Shown here piece by piece: positions 1 through 8,508 of a stretch of 15,003 nucleotides of DNA. Within the stretch, counting starts at the first letter, position 1, and the number at the start of each line of letters is the position of its first letter. The stretch covers positions 1-15,003 of the forward strand of contig NZ_JACUUA010000073.1 in the NCBI RefSeq assembly GCF_014859565.1, written 5' to 3'. The notes beneath the pieces are model-generated. The model worked only from the letters and a program-made list of their open reading frames with translations. It made no database searches and had not been told where the DNA came from. The position numbers were made by a program, and so were the translations under genes. This stretch comes from Marinospirillum sp. Lineage in GTDB: Bacteria > Pseudomonadota > Gammaproteobacteria > Pseudomonadales > Halomonadaceae.

Positions 1-53
1 AGGTCACGCATGAACTTGGCATCATCAACAATCAATATGCGAATTTTTTTCAT
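1..53 (-). CDS. Response regulator, CheY-like receiver (partial, cut by window edge)
   Basis: Only the first 17 codons are visible, reading MKKIRILIVDDAKFMRD from an ATG at 53-51; the gene runs off the left edge. The first beta strand (IRILIVDD) followed by the acidic pair and AKFMRD is the standard opening of a receiver domain. The residue after the acidic pair is Ala rather than the Glu typical of PhoB (DDE), and the FMRD/FIRD stretch recalls stand-alone CheY-like regulators. It is therefore probably not PhoB, although it sits downstream of a phosphate operon. No clear Shine-Dalgarno is visible just before the ATG (CAGATT). Output domain and function cannot be judged from so short a piece. 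Confidence 0.75.
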   Translation of the reverse strand, partial: MKKIRILIVDDAKFMRD

Positions 54-184
54 AATCTGTCCAGCAAGCCAATGCGGAATAAATGGCACTCATTAACCCA
101 CAATTTTAACGGTAGATAAATAGGGAGCTTGCTAGAAACTATTTTTTCATAAGTCACAGGATATAGATTGGGTGTCAAGACTGT
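54..184. other. Intergenic region upstream of the response regulator
   Basis: AT-rich non-coding stretch between the end of the pst2 unit and the minus-strand response regulator. A perfect TTGACA -35 hexamer lies on the minus strand at 178-173, but no good -10 follows at 16-18 bp; the nearest candidate is CTTATG, at a spacing of about 19. The regulator therefore probably has its own promoter here, but its exact position is not settled. No open reading frame of note was seen. Confidence 0.4.
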
Positions 185-223
185 AAAAAGCTGCTGAACA
201 CTGCAAAGCAGGACGCTGAGCAG
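185..223 (-). terminator. Possible intrinsic terminator of the pst2 operon
   Basis: Read on the minus strand, ACTGCT pairs with AGCAG(C) around an inner CTGC-TTT-GCAG hairpin, and CTTTTTAC follows directly. The stem is interrupted by an internal loop of unequal sides, so it is imperfect. The position fits the end of the pst2 transcript, after the phoU remnant and before the response regulator promoter region. A further 7-bp inverted repeat (213-219 with 241-247, ACGCTGA/TCAGCGT) overlaps it and spans the remnant stop codon, so an alternative fold is possible. Confidence 0.4.
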
Positions 224-240
224 TATTCAACTGGAGCGGT

Positions 241-327
241 TCAGCGTTTTATGTGGCTCTGTAGAATGCCTTCCATCTCATCATCAAAACGCTGCGAAAT
301 GTGACCATCAATGCGTGGTGTACTCAT
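241..327 (-). pseudogene. phoU remnant (28-codon N-terminal stub)
   Basis: A 28-codon frame starts at an ATG at 327-325, 12 nt after the pstB2 stop, with a good GGGAG ribosome site 5 nt upstream. It ends at a TGA at 243-241. Its middle reads HISQRFDDEMEGI, which matches HISQRYNEELEDI of the intact PhoU in this window (residues 11-23), with 8 of 13 identical and the rest mostly conservative. After IKR the stop intervenes, and no frame of the following sequence resembles PhoU. This is the place where pst operons normally carry phoU, so a second phoU appears to have been lost except for its translation start. The alternative is that the stub is still translated as a small peptide. Confidence 0.7.
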
Positions 328-339
328 TGCAGGCTCCCA

Positions 340-1155
340 TCAGCCAAAGCGGCCAGTGATGTAGTCTTCGGTACGTGAATCGGTTGGGTTGGTGAAGATT
401 TCACGGGTATCGTTCAGTTCCACCAGGTTTCCAAGGTGGAAAAACGCAGTTTTATCAGACACACGAGCCGCCTGCTGCATGTTGTGGGTCACAATGGCAA
501 TGGTGTAACTGCCTTTCAGTTCATCAATCAGCTCTTCGATGATGGAGGTGGCAATCGGATCCAGTGCAGAGCAGGGTTCGTCCATCAGGATGACTTCCGG
601 GCTTACAGCAATGGCACGGGCAATACACAGACGCTGCTGCTGACCACCGGACAGCCCAGTACCAGGTGATTCCAGGCGGTCTTTAACTTCTTCCCACAGA
701 CCAGCACGGCGCAGGCTGGATTCAACCACATCTTCCAGATCACGTTTGTTGTCGACCAGTCCATGCAGGCGTGGACCGTAGGCGATGTTTTCAAAAATCG
801 ATTTGGGGAAGGGGTTGGGTTTCTGGAATACCATGCCAACCTGGGCACGCAGTTGCACCACATCCAGGCTGCGGTCATAAATGTCCTTGCCATCCAATGT
901 CACCAAACCAGTCACTCGCGCAATGTCGATGGTGTCATTCATGCGATTCAGACACCGCAAGAAGGTGGACTTGCCACAACCGGATGGACCGATAAAAGCA
1001 ATGACCTCGTTTTCCAGAACATCCATGCTGATGCCGTGCAGGGCTTCATTGTTGTCGTAAAACACCTTTACATCACGGGCGGTCATTTTTATGGCGTGTT
1101 CGGCCTGTGTTGCGTCAGATTTTTTCTCTTTAAAGCTAACTTGCATAGTATTCAT
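340..1155 (-). CDS. pstB: Phosphate ABC transporter ATP-binding protein PstB (Pst2)
   Basis: Cytoplasmic ATPase that drives phosphate import through PstC2-PstA2. From the ATG at 1155 (271 residues), Walker [10 protein letters not shown] lies near residues 56-64, the Q-loop VFQKPNPFP near 109-117, the signature LSGGQQQR near 168-175, Walker B VILMDEP near 188-194 and the H-loop VTHNMQQ near 222-228. This is a full PstB motif set with the family-typical RCLNRMND after Walker A. An upstream ATG at 1176 would add seven residues. The 1155 start is preferred because AGAGGA sits 5 nt before it, while nothing comparable precedes 1176. The gene follows pstA2 after 24 nt and closes the Pst2 set. The N-terminal 20 or so residues are polar and precede the ATPase fold. 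Confidence 0.95.
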   Translation of the reverse strand: MNTMQVSFKEKKSDATQAEHAIKMTARDVKVFYDNNEALHGISMDVLENEVIAFIGPSGCGKSTFLRCLNRMNDTIDIARVTGLVTLDGKDIYDRSLDVVQLRAQVGMVFQKPNPFPKSIFENIAYGPRLHGLVDNKRDLEDVVESSLRRAGLWEEVKDRLESPGTGLSGGQQQRLCIARAIAVSPEVILMDEPCSALDPIATSIIEELIDELKGSYTIAIVTHNMQQAARVSDKTAFFHLGNLVELNDTREIFTNPTDSRTEDYITGRFG

Positions 1156-1179
1156 GGCTGGCTGTCCTCTATTCATGGC

Positions 1180-2571
1180 TTACCAACGTGTTTCAAAGTG
1201 TTTGCGCAGCCAGATAGCCAACGCGTTGAGGGATATCATCAGTGCCAGGAGCACGATGATGGCAGCGGAGGTACGCGCTTCGAAGAAGTTGCGTAACTCG
1301 TTGCCTTGCCACAGGTAAATCTGCACCGGCAGAGCAGTGGATTGGTCAAATGGGGTGCCAGGTACACTGGCAACAAAGGAACTCATACCGATTAGCAGCA
1401 GTGGAGCGGCTTCGCCTAATCCCTGTGCCACCCCCAGAATCGAGCCGGTAAGAATACCGGGAATTGCCAGTGGTAATACATGGTGGAATACCGACTGTAC
1501 CTTCGAAGCACCAATGCCCAGTGCCGCCTGACGAATCGACGGTGGAATGGCTTTTAGAGTAGAGCGAGTGGCAATGATTACTGTGGGTAGTGTCATTAGT
1601 GACAACACCAGGCCACCAACAATGGGTGCTGACAGGGGAAGTTTGAACCAGAGGATAAACACCGAGGCACCCAGCAGACCAAACACAATGGATGGCACTG
1701 CAGCAAGGTTGTTGATGTTCACCTCAATCAGATCAGTGATGCGGTTTTTTGGTGCAAACTCCTCCAGATAAATGGCTGAACCAACGCCCACCGGCACAGC
1801 CAGGAACATGACAATCAGCATCATCATTAATGAGCCTATAAATGCCCCGGCCAGACCCGCCGATGCCAGTGAGCTGCGTGAGTCAGCGTTCATGAACAGT
1901 GCGGTGCTGAATTTGTTGCGGATGATGCCACGCTCCGACAGTTCATCTGCCCAGATACGAGTACGGGCGCTGAGCTGTTGCTTATGATCCGGCAGGCTGC
2001 GGTCAATGTTGCCCTTCAGCCAGACATCCACGTTGGCGTCCGCCAGCAGATTCAGGCGCAGGGTTTGACCAATGATGGCTGGATTGTCATTGACCAGCTG
2101 GCGCAGGCCAAAACGTTCACCACTGGTGACCAGCCGCATGGCATCCCGCTGATATTTCGGAGCTTCCGGTAATACTTCTGCCAATGAGTTAAGGATAATC
2201 CGGTTGAAGTTTATAAACCCAAGATCCGTTTGCCAGGCCAGCATCCGTTGTTCAAAAGCTGCATCGTTCTCACCGGGCTGCTGCTGGGGTTTTTCTTCAA
2301 TCTCGATAATCTCTGGATCAAAATACACATCCAGCGTCAGGGTGGCCTGCCAGAAAGCGGGCAGCCCCTTGGACAGAATAGTGAAAAACAGGATGGCTAC
2401 AAAAATCAGGGCAATGGACACGGCAGCCATGCCATAAAAACGAAAACGCTTTTCCTGAGCATGGCGGCGTTTTAAAGAAGCGGCCACACGTTTTTGCATG
2501 ACATTACGTTTGAGTGCCAGATCTTCTGGAACCGGCTGATGGTTATCAGGTGTATTCATCGGCTTACTCAT
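1180..2571 (-). CDS. pstA: Phosphate ABC transporter permease PstA with N-terminal extension (Pst2)
   Basis: Inner-membrane permease that pairs with PstC2. From the ATG at 2571 it is 463 residues, against about 300 for E. coli PstA. A basic cytoplasmic head (about 20-45) is followed by one membrane helix (about 46-66). A periplasmic segment of about 160 residues (75-230) comes next, then the usual permease core (about 240-455). The EAA loop near 351-375 reads ALGIGASKVQ and VLPLAIPGI. The head plus periplasmic part resembles the N-terminal domain I recall as DUF3333 in long PstA proteins. The ATG overlaps the pstC2 stop (ATGAGTAA), which implies translational coupling. A TTG at 2595 lengthens the frame but lacks support; ATG 2559 is a second option. 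Confidence 0.92.
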   Translation of the reverse strand: MSKPMNTPDNHQPVPEDLALKRNVMQKRVAASLKRRHAQEKRFRFYGMAAVSIALIFVAILFFTILSKGLPAFWQATLTLDVYFDPEIIEIEEKPQQQPGENDAAFEQRMLAWQTDLGFINFNRIILNSLAEVLPEAPKYQRDAMRLVTSGERFGLRQLVNDNPAIIGQTLRLNLLADANVDVWLKGNIDRSLPDHKQQLSARTRIWADELSERGIIRNKFSTALFMNADSRSSLASAGLAGAFIGSLMMMLIVMFLAVPVGVGSAIYLEEFAPKNRITDLIEVNINNLAAVPSIVFGLLGASVFILWFKLPLSAPIVGGLVLSLMTLPTVIIATRSTLKAIPPSIRQAALGIGASKVQSVFHHVLPLAIPGILTGSILGVAQGLGEAAPLLLIGMSSFVASVPGTPFDQSTALPVQIYLWQGNELRNFFEARTSAAIIVLLALMISLNALAIWLRKHFETRW

Positions 2572-3949
2572 ATTGTTCACGGTATTTGCGGACAATCACC
2601 AGCGCTACCACGTTTAACATCAGTGTGATGGCAAACAGGGTCAGGCCCAGTGCAAAGGCCACCAGAGACTGTGGGCCGGCAAAATCCAGGTCACCGGTCA
2701 GCTGGTTAACAATGGTGACGGTCATGGTGGAAACTGCCTCGAAGGGATTGGCAGTAAGCACCGGACTGTTACCGGCGGCCAACACCACAATCATGGTTTC
2801 ACCGATGGCGCGACTGGCCGCCAGCAGGATGGCACCTACAATGCCCGGTAGCGCTGCAGGCAGCACCACCTTGCGAATTGTTTCTGATTTGGTGGCACCT
2901 AGTCCCAGTGAGCCATCACGCATGGCCTTAGGCACCTGAGTGATGATGTCGTCCGACAGGGAGGAGATAAAAGGAATAATCATGATGCCCATCACCACAC
3001 CTGCAGTCAGCGCCGAGGTGGTGCGAATTTCCAGTCCAAACGTGGCACCAAACTGGTTAAGAAATGGACCAACGGTGATCAGGGCAAAAAAACCGTAAAC
3101 AATAGTCGGGATACCGGCCAGCACTTCAATGATGGGTTTGGCGGTGGAGCGCACTTTGGAGGGTGCATATTCAGCCATGTAGATAGCTGCCATCAGGCCA
3201 ACAGGAATAGCTACAGCCAATGCGATCAGGGCAATCATCAGGGTGCCCCACAGCAGTGGCAACATGCCAAAGCCGGTTTGACCGTCAGTACCAACCGTTG
3301 AGAAGCGCGGATTCCAGGTGGTGCCGAAGAAGAAGTCGACGGGATTAACAAAACTAAAAAAACGAAAGGTTTCACCGACCATCGACAATACAATACCAAC
3401 AGTGGTCAGGATGGCGACAGTGGAGCAGAAGATTAACAACCAGCGGATAATGGTTTCCATCTGGTTACGAGCACGCAGTTGCGGCTCTATGCGTCGCCAG
3501 GCCAGTACCAGTGCAGCGGAAGCCACGCTGGCCATCAGTGCCAGCATCAGTACATGGCTCCCGGTGCGCAGTTGGTTCAGATAGGCGGCAGCAGCCAACT
3601 CATGATCTGATGCTTCTTCAATCAGACCAAAACCGGAAGCCAGATTGGTCAGACGGCGCAGCAGGATACGTTGATCAGTATCGGTGACTGGCTGGAATTC
3701 CAGCGGTAACTGGGCAAGCACCATGGCATTAATGATACCGGGCTGCATCAGGCTCCAGACAGTATAAATTGTTGCTGCCGGTACGACTGTCCAGAAGGCC
3801 ACCAGCATACCGTGATAAATGGGTCGGGAGTGCATCCGAGTCCCGGTGCCTGCCAGGGTGATAGCCACCTTTTTGCTGCGGGTCAGGCCGACCTGGTAGG
3901 CCAGAGCCATGACCATCAGCAGTAAGGACATCAAAACCAGATTGCTCAT
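2564..3949 (-). CDS. pstC: Phosphate ABC transporter permease PstC with N-terminal extension (Pst2)
   Basis: Inner-membrane permease of the second Pst system, 461 residues against about 320 in E. coli. Helices near 3-20, 45-67, 131-150 and 169-190 surround a short periplasmic loop and precede the classic core (about 230-455). The core carries the EAA loop near 346-370 (GSLGLGATKSETI, VLPAALPGI) and the family signature SRAIGETMIV near 379-388. The extra N-terminal part resembles the domain I recall as PF12501, found in long PstC proteins. The gene lies 77 nt after pstS2, across a strong hairpin, and overlaps pstA2 at its end. Only a weak ribosome site (GGGCAAAACATAT before ATG) precedes it, in keeping with lower expression than pstS2. 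Confidence 0.93.
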   Translation of the reverse strand: MSNLVLMSLLLMVMALAYQVGLTRSKKVAITLAGTGTRMHSRPIYHGMLVAFWTVVPAATIYTVWSLMQPGIINAMVLAQLPLEFQPVTDTDQRILLRRLTNLASGFGLIEEASDHELAAAAYLNQLRTGSHVLMLALMASVASAALVLAWRRIEPQLRARNQMETIIRWLLIFCSTVAILTTVGIVLSMVGETFRFFSFVNPVDFFFGTTWNPRFSTVGTDGQTGFGMLPLLWGTLMIALIALAVAIPVGLMAAIYMAEYAPSKVRSTAKPIIEVLAGIPTIVYGFFALITVGPFLNQFGATFGLEIRTTSALTAGVVMGIMIIPFISSLSDDIITQVPKAMRDGSLGLGATKSETIRKVVLPAALPGIVGAILLAASRAIGETMIVVLAAGNSPVLTANPFEAVSTMTVTIVNQLTGDLDFAGPQSLVAFALGLTLFAITLMLNVVALVIVRKYREQYE

Positions 3950-3981
3950 ATATGTTTTGCCCTATGTGTTTCTGATGTGCG

Positions 3982-4011
3982 AAACCGGGGATGCAAGCAG
4001 AGCCCCGGTTT
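3982..4011 (-). promoter_or_regulatory. Intercistronic hairpin between pstS2 and pstC2
   Basis: A perfect 9-bp inverted repeat (AAACCGGGG at 3982-3990, CCCCGGTTT at 4003-4011) with a 12-nt loop lies wholly within the 77-nt pstS2-pstC2 gap. No T-run follows on the minus strand, so it is not a standard terminator. A smaller stem (CGGT-GTT-ACCG, 4015-4025) adjoins the pstS2 stop. Such structures after binding-protein genes commonly protect the upstream mRNA or reduce read-through, giving more PstS than membrane subunits; that role is inferred here. Confidence 0.7.
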
Positions 4012-4026
4012 GTGCGGTGTTACCGA

Positions 4027-5058
4027 TTACTTCATGATGGTACGGGCGCGTACTGCACGAATCACATCACGACGTTCACTGGATGGCATTGGAATCAGAC
4101 CAGCAGATTCCAGCGGGCTGCCAGCGCCACCGACTTCTTCACTCATGAAGTAGAGGGTGTATTCCAGCAAACCAGGTACAACACCTACGTGCTGGTTTTT
4201 AACGTAGAAGAACAGCGGGCGGGATACCGGGTATTCACCACTGGCAATGGTTTCCAGGCTGGGTGTAACACCACTCATGGTGGCTACACGCAGACGGTCA
4301 CGGTTCTGGTCATAGAAGCTCAGACCGAATACACCCAAGGCGTTACGCTGAGCATCCAGACGTGCCAGAGTTTCGGTGTAATCACCAGCGACTTCAACTA
4401 CACGACCATCGGTACGAATAGCGTTACAGAAATTGGTGCGGGCACTTCTGTCCATGGCTTTGACTTCAGCAAAAGTCTGGCAACCGGGGTGCACTACGGC
4501 TTCTTCATAAACTTCACGGGTGCCGTGGTTGGAGCCGGGGATCACCAGCAAGATTTCCTGATTTGGCAGGCTAGCGTCAATCTGGTTCCAGTGGGTGTAG
4601 GGGTTGCTTACCATGCGACCGTTTCGTGGTATTTGTGCAGCACCAGCCTGGAAAATATGTTCAGGCTTCAGGGCAAATGAGGCACTGTCAGTACGAGAAG
4701 CAAACACAATGCCGTCATAACCAAATTTTACTTCGATGACTTCGGTTACACCGTTGCTTTTGCAGTTGGCCAGCTCATTAGGGCGAATCGGGCGTGAGGA
4801 GTTGGCTATGTCGATGGTGTTTGCGCCGATACCCTGACAGAACTGACGCAGACCGCCGCCGGAACCGCCGGAACCAACCACTGGGGTACGGAACTGTGGA
4901 AAGGAGTGACCAAATTCTTCTGCCACGATGGATGAAAATGGCAGTACAGTGGATGAACCGGCAATTTGAATGGTGTCACGCGCCATGACCGGTGCCGCCA
5001 GGGTCATGCCGGCGGCAGCGATCAGTGCGATTGATAGGTTTGTTTTGCGCTGTGTCAT
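4027..5058 (-). CDS. pstS: Periplasmic phosphate-binding protein PstS (Pst2)
   Basis: Captures phosphate in the periplasm and delivers it to PstC2-PstA2. The 343-residue product starts at an ATG with GAGGAA 6 nt upstream. The signal peptide covers about 1-26, with cleavage expected after PVMA. Phosphate-site motifs are visible: AGSSTVLPF near 33-41, GSGGSGGGLRQF near 62-73, ANSSRP near 85-90 and PGSNHGTREVYEE near 174-186. Four cysteines (about 74, 99, 193, 211) could form disulfides in the periplasm. There is no lipobox, so it should be soluble. It heads the second operon behind a Pho box at 5172-5189. Arsenate would be a competing ligand; selectivity cannot be judged from the sequence. Confidence 0.95.
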   Translation of the reverse strand: MTQRKTNLSIALIAAAGMTLAAPVMARDTIQIAGSSTVLPFSSIVAEEFGHSFPQFRTPVVGSGGSGGGLRQFCQGIGANTIDIANSSRPIRPNELANCKSNGVTEVIEVKFGYDGIVFASRTDSASFALKPEHIFQAGAAQIPRNGRMVSNPYTHWNQIDASLPNQEILLVIPGSNHGTREVYEEAVVHPGCQTFAEVKAMDRSARTNFCNAIRTDGRVVEVAGDYTETLARLDAQRNALGVFGLSFYDQNRDRLRVATMSGVTPSLETIASGEYPVSRPLFFYVKNQHVGVVPGLLEYTLYFMSEEVGGAGSPLESAGLIPMPSSERRDVIRAVRARTIMK

Positions 5059-5171
5059 GCTTGATTCCTCATCTGATTTCGAAGGTTACGACCAGCAGGC
5101 CAAAGCCTCTGAATTGATCGCTAACTCGAACGAAGTTTGCAGCGAGTTTATTTCATCAACATGTCCGATAT

Positions 5172-5189
5172 GTGACAGTTAGATGACAG
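5172..5189 (-). promoter_or_regulatory. Pho box (PhoB site) upstream of pstS2
   Basis: On the minus strand the site reads CTGTCATCTAACTGTCAC. This is two heptamers, CTGTCAT and CTGTCAC, separated by 4 nt, nearly identical to the known PhoB consensus of 11-bp-spaced CTGTCAT repeats. It lies 114 bp before the pstS2 start and just after the phoU stop. The downstream -10 is weak (CATGTT about 8 nt after the box), as is common in PhoB-dependent promoters. It shows that pst2 has its own phosphate-starvation promoter. Confidence 0.88.
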
Positions 5190-5204
5190 CGCAAAATCGG
5201 CTTA

Positions 5205-5966
5205 TCAGCCTTCAAGATCCTCGTTAGTGCGTTGGTCTATGGGAGTGTGCTGGCTGATGGCTTCCTCAATCTTGTCTGTCTTGGTGTAGCGAACATCCTG
5301 CCCTTCGACTAGATAGATAACAATTTCCGCCAGATTGCTGGCATGGTCACCCACCCGTTCCAGTGAACGCAGCACCCACATGATATTCATCACCTTGGAG
5401 ATGGAGCGGGGATCTTCCATCATAAAAGTGACCAGTGCACGCGTGGCTGAACGGTATTCCAGGTCCACATTGTCATCTTCACGCAGCACCGTCAGCGCCT
5501 GAGCAGAATCAAAGCGTGCAAAGGCATTCAGGGCATCCTGCACCATCTGACGAACATGAGCACCCAGATGGCGTGCTTCAATATAACCTCTGGGCGAATT
5601 GCCTTCCTCAGCCAGCAGCAGGGTGGCGCGGGCAATTTTACTGGCCTCATCACCCATGCGTTCCAGATCTGAGGTGGCACGAATCACCGCCAGTACCAGT
5701 CGCAGGTCGGAGGCAGCAGGCTGGCGGCGTGCCAGTATTTGGGTGCATTGTTCATCTATATCCAGTTGCAGGCGGTTAACCTGCTTGTCGCGCTGGCGCA
5801 CTTCACTGGCGAGGCGACTGTCACCATCCACCAGTGACTGAATGGCATCCTGGATCTGCTGCTCTACTAATCCGCCCATTTCCAGAAGATGGCTGCGAAT
5901 GTCTTCCAGTTCTTCGTTATAACGCTGTGATATGTGAGTGGTGTGACTTTCTTTACTGATTCTCAT
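5205..5966 (-). CDS. phoU: Phosphate signalling and transport regulator PhoU
   Basis: Cytoplasmic protein that links Pst activity to the PhoR/PhoB two-component system and restrains phosphate uptake. It has 253 residues, slightly longer than E. coli PhoU (241). The opening HISQRYNEELEDIRSHLLEMGGL fits the first helix of the PhoU fold. Each half carries the metal-binding ExxxD pattern: LERMGDEASKIA near 101-112 and LERVGDHASNLAE near 202-214. RRQPAASDLRLV near 80-91 is another conserved PhoU stretch. It follows pstB1 after 32 nt, so it belongs to the pst1 operon. It is the only intact phoU here and probably serves both transporters. A 4-bp hairpin overlaps its stop codon but is too weak to call a terminator. 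Confidence 0.95.
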   Translation of the reverse strand: MRISKESHTTHISQRYNEELEDIRSHLLEMGGLVEQQIQDAIQSLVDGDSRLASEVRQRDKQVNRLQLDIDEQCTQILARRQPAASDLRLVLAVIRATSDLERMGDEASKIARATLLLAEEGNSPRGYIEARHLGAHVRQMVQDALNAFARFDSAQALTVLREDDNVDLEYRSATRALVTFMMEDPRSISKVMNIMWVLRSLERVGDHASNLAEIVIYLVEGQDVRYTKTDKIEEAISQHTPIDQRTNEDLEG

Positions 5967-5998
5967 GATGTTCTGCTCGCTTGTGGTGTGCAGGGTTT

Positions 5999-6802
5999 TC
6001 AGCCATAACGGCCGGTGATGTAGTCTTCAGTTTGTTTGTGTGCCGGGTTGGTGAACAGGGTTTCGGTATTGTCAAACTCCACTACCTGCCCCAGGTACAT
6101 AAAAGCGGTGTAGTCGGATACTCGCGCAGCCTGTTGCATGTTGTGGGTGACAATCACAATGGTGAAACGGTTTTTTAATTCGTGGATCAGCTCTTCAATT
6201 TTTAGTGTGGAAATCGGATCAAGGGATGACGCCGGTTCATCTAGTAGCAAGATTTCTGGTTTTACGGCAATGGTGCGGGCAATGACCAGGCGCTGCTGCT
6301 GACCACCGGACAGCTCCAGAGCAGACTCATGCAGGCGGTCGCGGGTTTCCTCCCAAAGCGCGGCAGACCGCAAGGCCCACTCCACGGTTTCATCCAGCAG
6401 ACGCTTGTTGTTGATGCCCTGTACCCGTAATCCATAAGCTACGTTTTCGTAGATGGTTTTTGGGAAGGGGTTGGGTTTCTGGAATACCATACCAACCCGA
6501 CGACGCAGATCTGGCACATCCACTCCCCGCCCGTGAATTTCCTGGCCATCAATGAGTACCTTACCGCTGTGGCTAGAGCCTTCCACCAGGTCATTCATGC
6601 GATTAAAAGTGCGGATCAGTGACGATTTACCACAACCGGACGGACCGATAAAAGCAGTGACACGTTGGCGTGGAATTGCCAGATTTATTTTCTCCAGTGC
6701 AAGGGTGTCGCCATAAAAAAGTGAGAAGTCCTCGACCTGGATGCAGATGCTTTCATCGGCAAGATTCGGCAGTCGGTGATGTGTGTATGGCGCGTCGGTC
6801 AT
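5999..6802 (-). CDS. pstB: Phosphate ABC transporter ATP-binding protein PstB (Pst1)
   Basis: ATPase of the first Pst system. From the ATG at 6802 (267 residues), Walker [10 protein letters not shown] lies near 53-61, the Q-loop [10 protein letters not shown] near 106-115, the signature ELSGGQQQR near 163-171, Walker B ILLLDEP near 184-190 and the H-loop VTHNMQQ near 218-224. The final [10 protein letters not shown] closely matches the end of PstB2 ([10 protein letters not shown]), a family trait. A TTG two codons upstream (6808) extends the frame, but the ATG is preferred; an AGG lies 9 nt before it. It starts 11 nt after the pstA1 stop. It shares much sequence with PstB2 but differs throughout, so the two are not a recent duplication. 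Confidence 0.95.
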   Translation of the reverse strand: MTDAPYTHHRLPNLADESICIQVEDFSLFYGDTLALEKINLAIPRQRVTAFIGPSGCGKSSLIRTFNRMNDLVEGSSHSGKVLIDGQEIHGRGVDVPDLRRRVGMVFQKPNPFPKTIYENVAYGLRVQGINNKRLLDETVEWALRSAALWEETRDRLHESALELSGGQQQRLVIARTIAVKPEILLLDEPASSLDPISTLKIEELIHELKNRFTIVIVTHNMQQAARVSDYTAFMYLGQVVEFDNTETLFTNPAHKQTEDYITGRYG

Positions 6803-6813
6803 GGTCAAGCCTG

Positions 6814-8490
6814 TTATAAGTCCAGTGCGCGATATTTTTCACGCAGGTGATTGCGCAGGGCAATGGCGGTCAGGTTGAGTACCAGAATTACCAGTACCAA
6901 CAGCAGCGCGGTGGCATACACCAGCGGTCTGGCTGCTTCGATATTGGGGCTCTGGAAACCGACATCATAAATATGAAAACCAAGATGCATGAATTTGCGC
7001 TCCAGATGTACATAAGGTGCGTTCATGTCGATGGGTAAGCTGGGTGCCAGTTTGACGACACCCACCAGCATCAGGGGAGCCACTTCCCCGGCCGCACGTG
7101 CCACGGCCAGGATAACTCCGGTCATCATGGCTGGGCTGACCATCGGCAGGATTACCCGCCACAGGGTTTCCGCTTGATTGGCACCCAGTGCCAGTGAGCC
7201 TTCCCGCAGAGAGCGTGGAATCCGTGACAAGCCTTCCTCGGTGGCCACAATAACCACCGGCAGGGTAAGTAGAGCCAGAGTCAGTGAAGCCCATAACAGG
7301 CCGGGTGTGCCAAAGGTAGGGGCGGGCAGGGCTTCAGGGAAAAAAAGCTGATCCAGGCCACCGCCGATAAAATAGACAAAAAACCCCAGACCAAACACGC
7401 CATAAACAATGGAGGGCACCCCAGCAAGATTGTTAACAGCAATACGTATGGTGCGGGTGAGCCAGTTCTGGCGGGCGTATTCGTGCAGGTAAATGGCAGC
7501 CACAATACCCATTGGTGCCACCATTACTGACATGATGAGCACCAGTGTGACTGTACCGAACAGTGCCGGGAAGATACCCCCTTCGGTATTGGCCTCTCGT
7601 GGCCCTTCAGAAACAAAAGCCCAGAGATTGCGCAGGTACAGGCCGAACTTCTGCAAAAAGTTCAGGTTATTGGGTTGATACAGGTTAACCAGCGAGCGAA
7701 AAGGCAGCTCCAGTAACTGACCATCTGCTGTTTCCAGTAACAGGCTGTCCCGAGTCAGGGGTTTATGGATGGCTCGCAGTTGTTTCTCCAATCGCTGGTA
7801 TTCCGCCAGTAGGTGGTTGCGTTCTTGTTGCAGTGCATGCATTTGTGCTTCATCAATCTGGTCACGCAGCAGCAGACGACGCTCAGCCAGTCGCAGGCGT
7901 TCCAATTGATGGTTAACAGCACTGATAGCGTGTTGTTCCAGCTGGCGCATTTGGTGCTGCAATTGGTGGATTCGCTGCAGGCGCTGCTGAACTTCATCCC
8001 AGAGCCGGTTTTCATGCTGTTGTTGTTCAGCGATTAGTTGACCATCTTGCTGAATACCACGGATATAACCATAAAAATTACCCCATTCGCTGCGTTGCAG
8101 AGCAACGGCATAACGGGGGTAGTGAGGTGCACCTACCTGATGCTCAAGCACCCAGCGAAAATCCAGACCATAAAGATCCCGGTTGCCGACCTTAATCAGC
8201 AGGCGCTTTAGGTAAATACTGTCAGCCGGAACAGGCAACCCGGCATTACGGATCTGATCAGCACTGACTTGCTGGTGCTCAACAACTTCACCCAATAGCT
8301 GTAACTCTTGACCCTGGTGATCGGTATAGGTGAACTGCTGCAAATTATCAGGCCAGAAATGGCTGAGTCCACGCACCAGCAGAATACCCATCAGACCAAC
8401 AACCAGCAGCAGGCTGATGGTGACAGCACCGGCATTCAGCCAGACCCAGGGTAGTCCGGTTCGCAGCCATTCCCTCAGGGGTGTCCGCAT
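6814..8490 (-). CDS. pstA: Phosphate ABC transporter permease PstA, long form with coiled coil (Pst1)
   Basis: Permease partner of PstC1, 558 residues from the ATG at 8490, nearly twice E. coli PstA. After one membrane helix (about 17-41) comes a periplasmic region of some 260 residues. Its second half (about 153-243) is a long Gln/Glu/Leu/Arg-rich helix with heptad-like spacing, read as a coiled coil. The permease core follows (about 305-555), with the EAA loop near 434-456 ([20 protein letters not shown]) and the PstA-type [10 protein letters not shown] near 466-475. Two in-frame ATGs upstream (8505, 8502) would add five residues. The 8490 start is chosen because GGAG sits 6 nt before it. 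Long PstA proteins of this kind occur in Pseudomonas relatives; the role of the extra part is unknown to me. Confidence 0.92.
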   Translation of the reverse strand: MRTPLREWLRTGLPWVWLNAGAVTISLLLVVGLMGILLVRGLSHFWPDNLQQFTYTDHQGQELQLLGEVVEHQQVSADQIRNAGLPVPADSIYLKRLLIKVGNRDLYGLDFRWVLEHQVGAPHYPRYAVALQRSEWGNFYGYIRGIQQDGQLIAEQQQHENRLWDEVQQRLQRIHQLQHQMRQLEQHAISAVNHQLERLRLAERRLLLRDQIDEAQMHALQQERNHLLAEYQRLEKQLRAIHKPLTRDSLLLETADGQLLELPFRSLVNLYQPNNLNFLQKFGLYLRNLWAFVSEGPREANTEGGIFPALFGTVTLVLIMSVMVAPMGIVAAIYLHEYARQNWLTRTIRIAVNNLAGVPSIVYGVFGLGFFVYFIGGGLDQLFFPEALPAPTFGTPGLLWASLTLALLTLPVVIVATEEGLSRIPRSLREGSLALGANQAETLWRVILPMVSPAMMTGVILAVARAAGEVAPLMLVGVVKLAPSLPIDMNAPYVHLERKFMHLGFHIYDVGFQSPNIEAARPLVYATALLLVLVILVLNLTAIALRNHLREKYRALDL

Positions 8491-8508
8491 GTTTTGCTCC
8501 ATCATGGT

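Noticed and set aside
1..53. Partial response regulator as PhoB
   Set aside because: The visible residues read VDDAKFMRD, not the VDDE of PhoB-type regulators, so the phosphate context alone is not enough.
763..1296. Open frame of 177 codons on the plus strand opposite pstB2
   Set aside because: It is antisense to a motif-complete pstB and crosses the pstA2/pstB2 boundary; its translation has no recognisable domain.
3991..4680. Open frame of 229 codons on the plus strand opposite pstS2
   Set aside because: It is the mirror of a well-supported PstS coding sequence, with low-complexity Thr/Gly-rich translation and no ribosome site; the length reflects codon bias of the real gene.
5199..5210. 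GGCT-TATC-AGCC hairpin at the phoU stop as a terminator
   Set aside because: The stem has only 4 bp and the following T-run on the minus strand is four bases; too weak to support a call.
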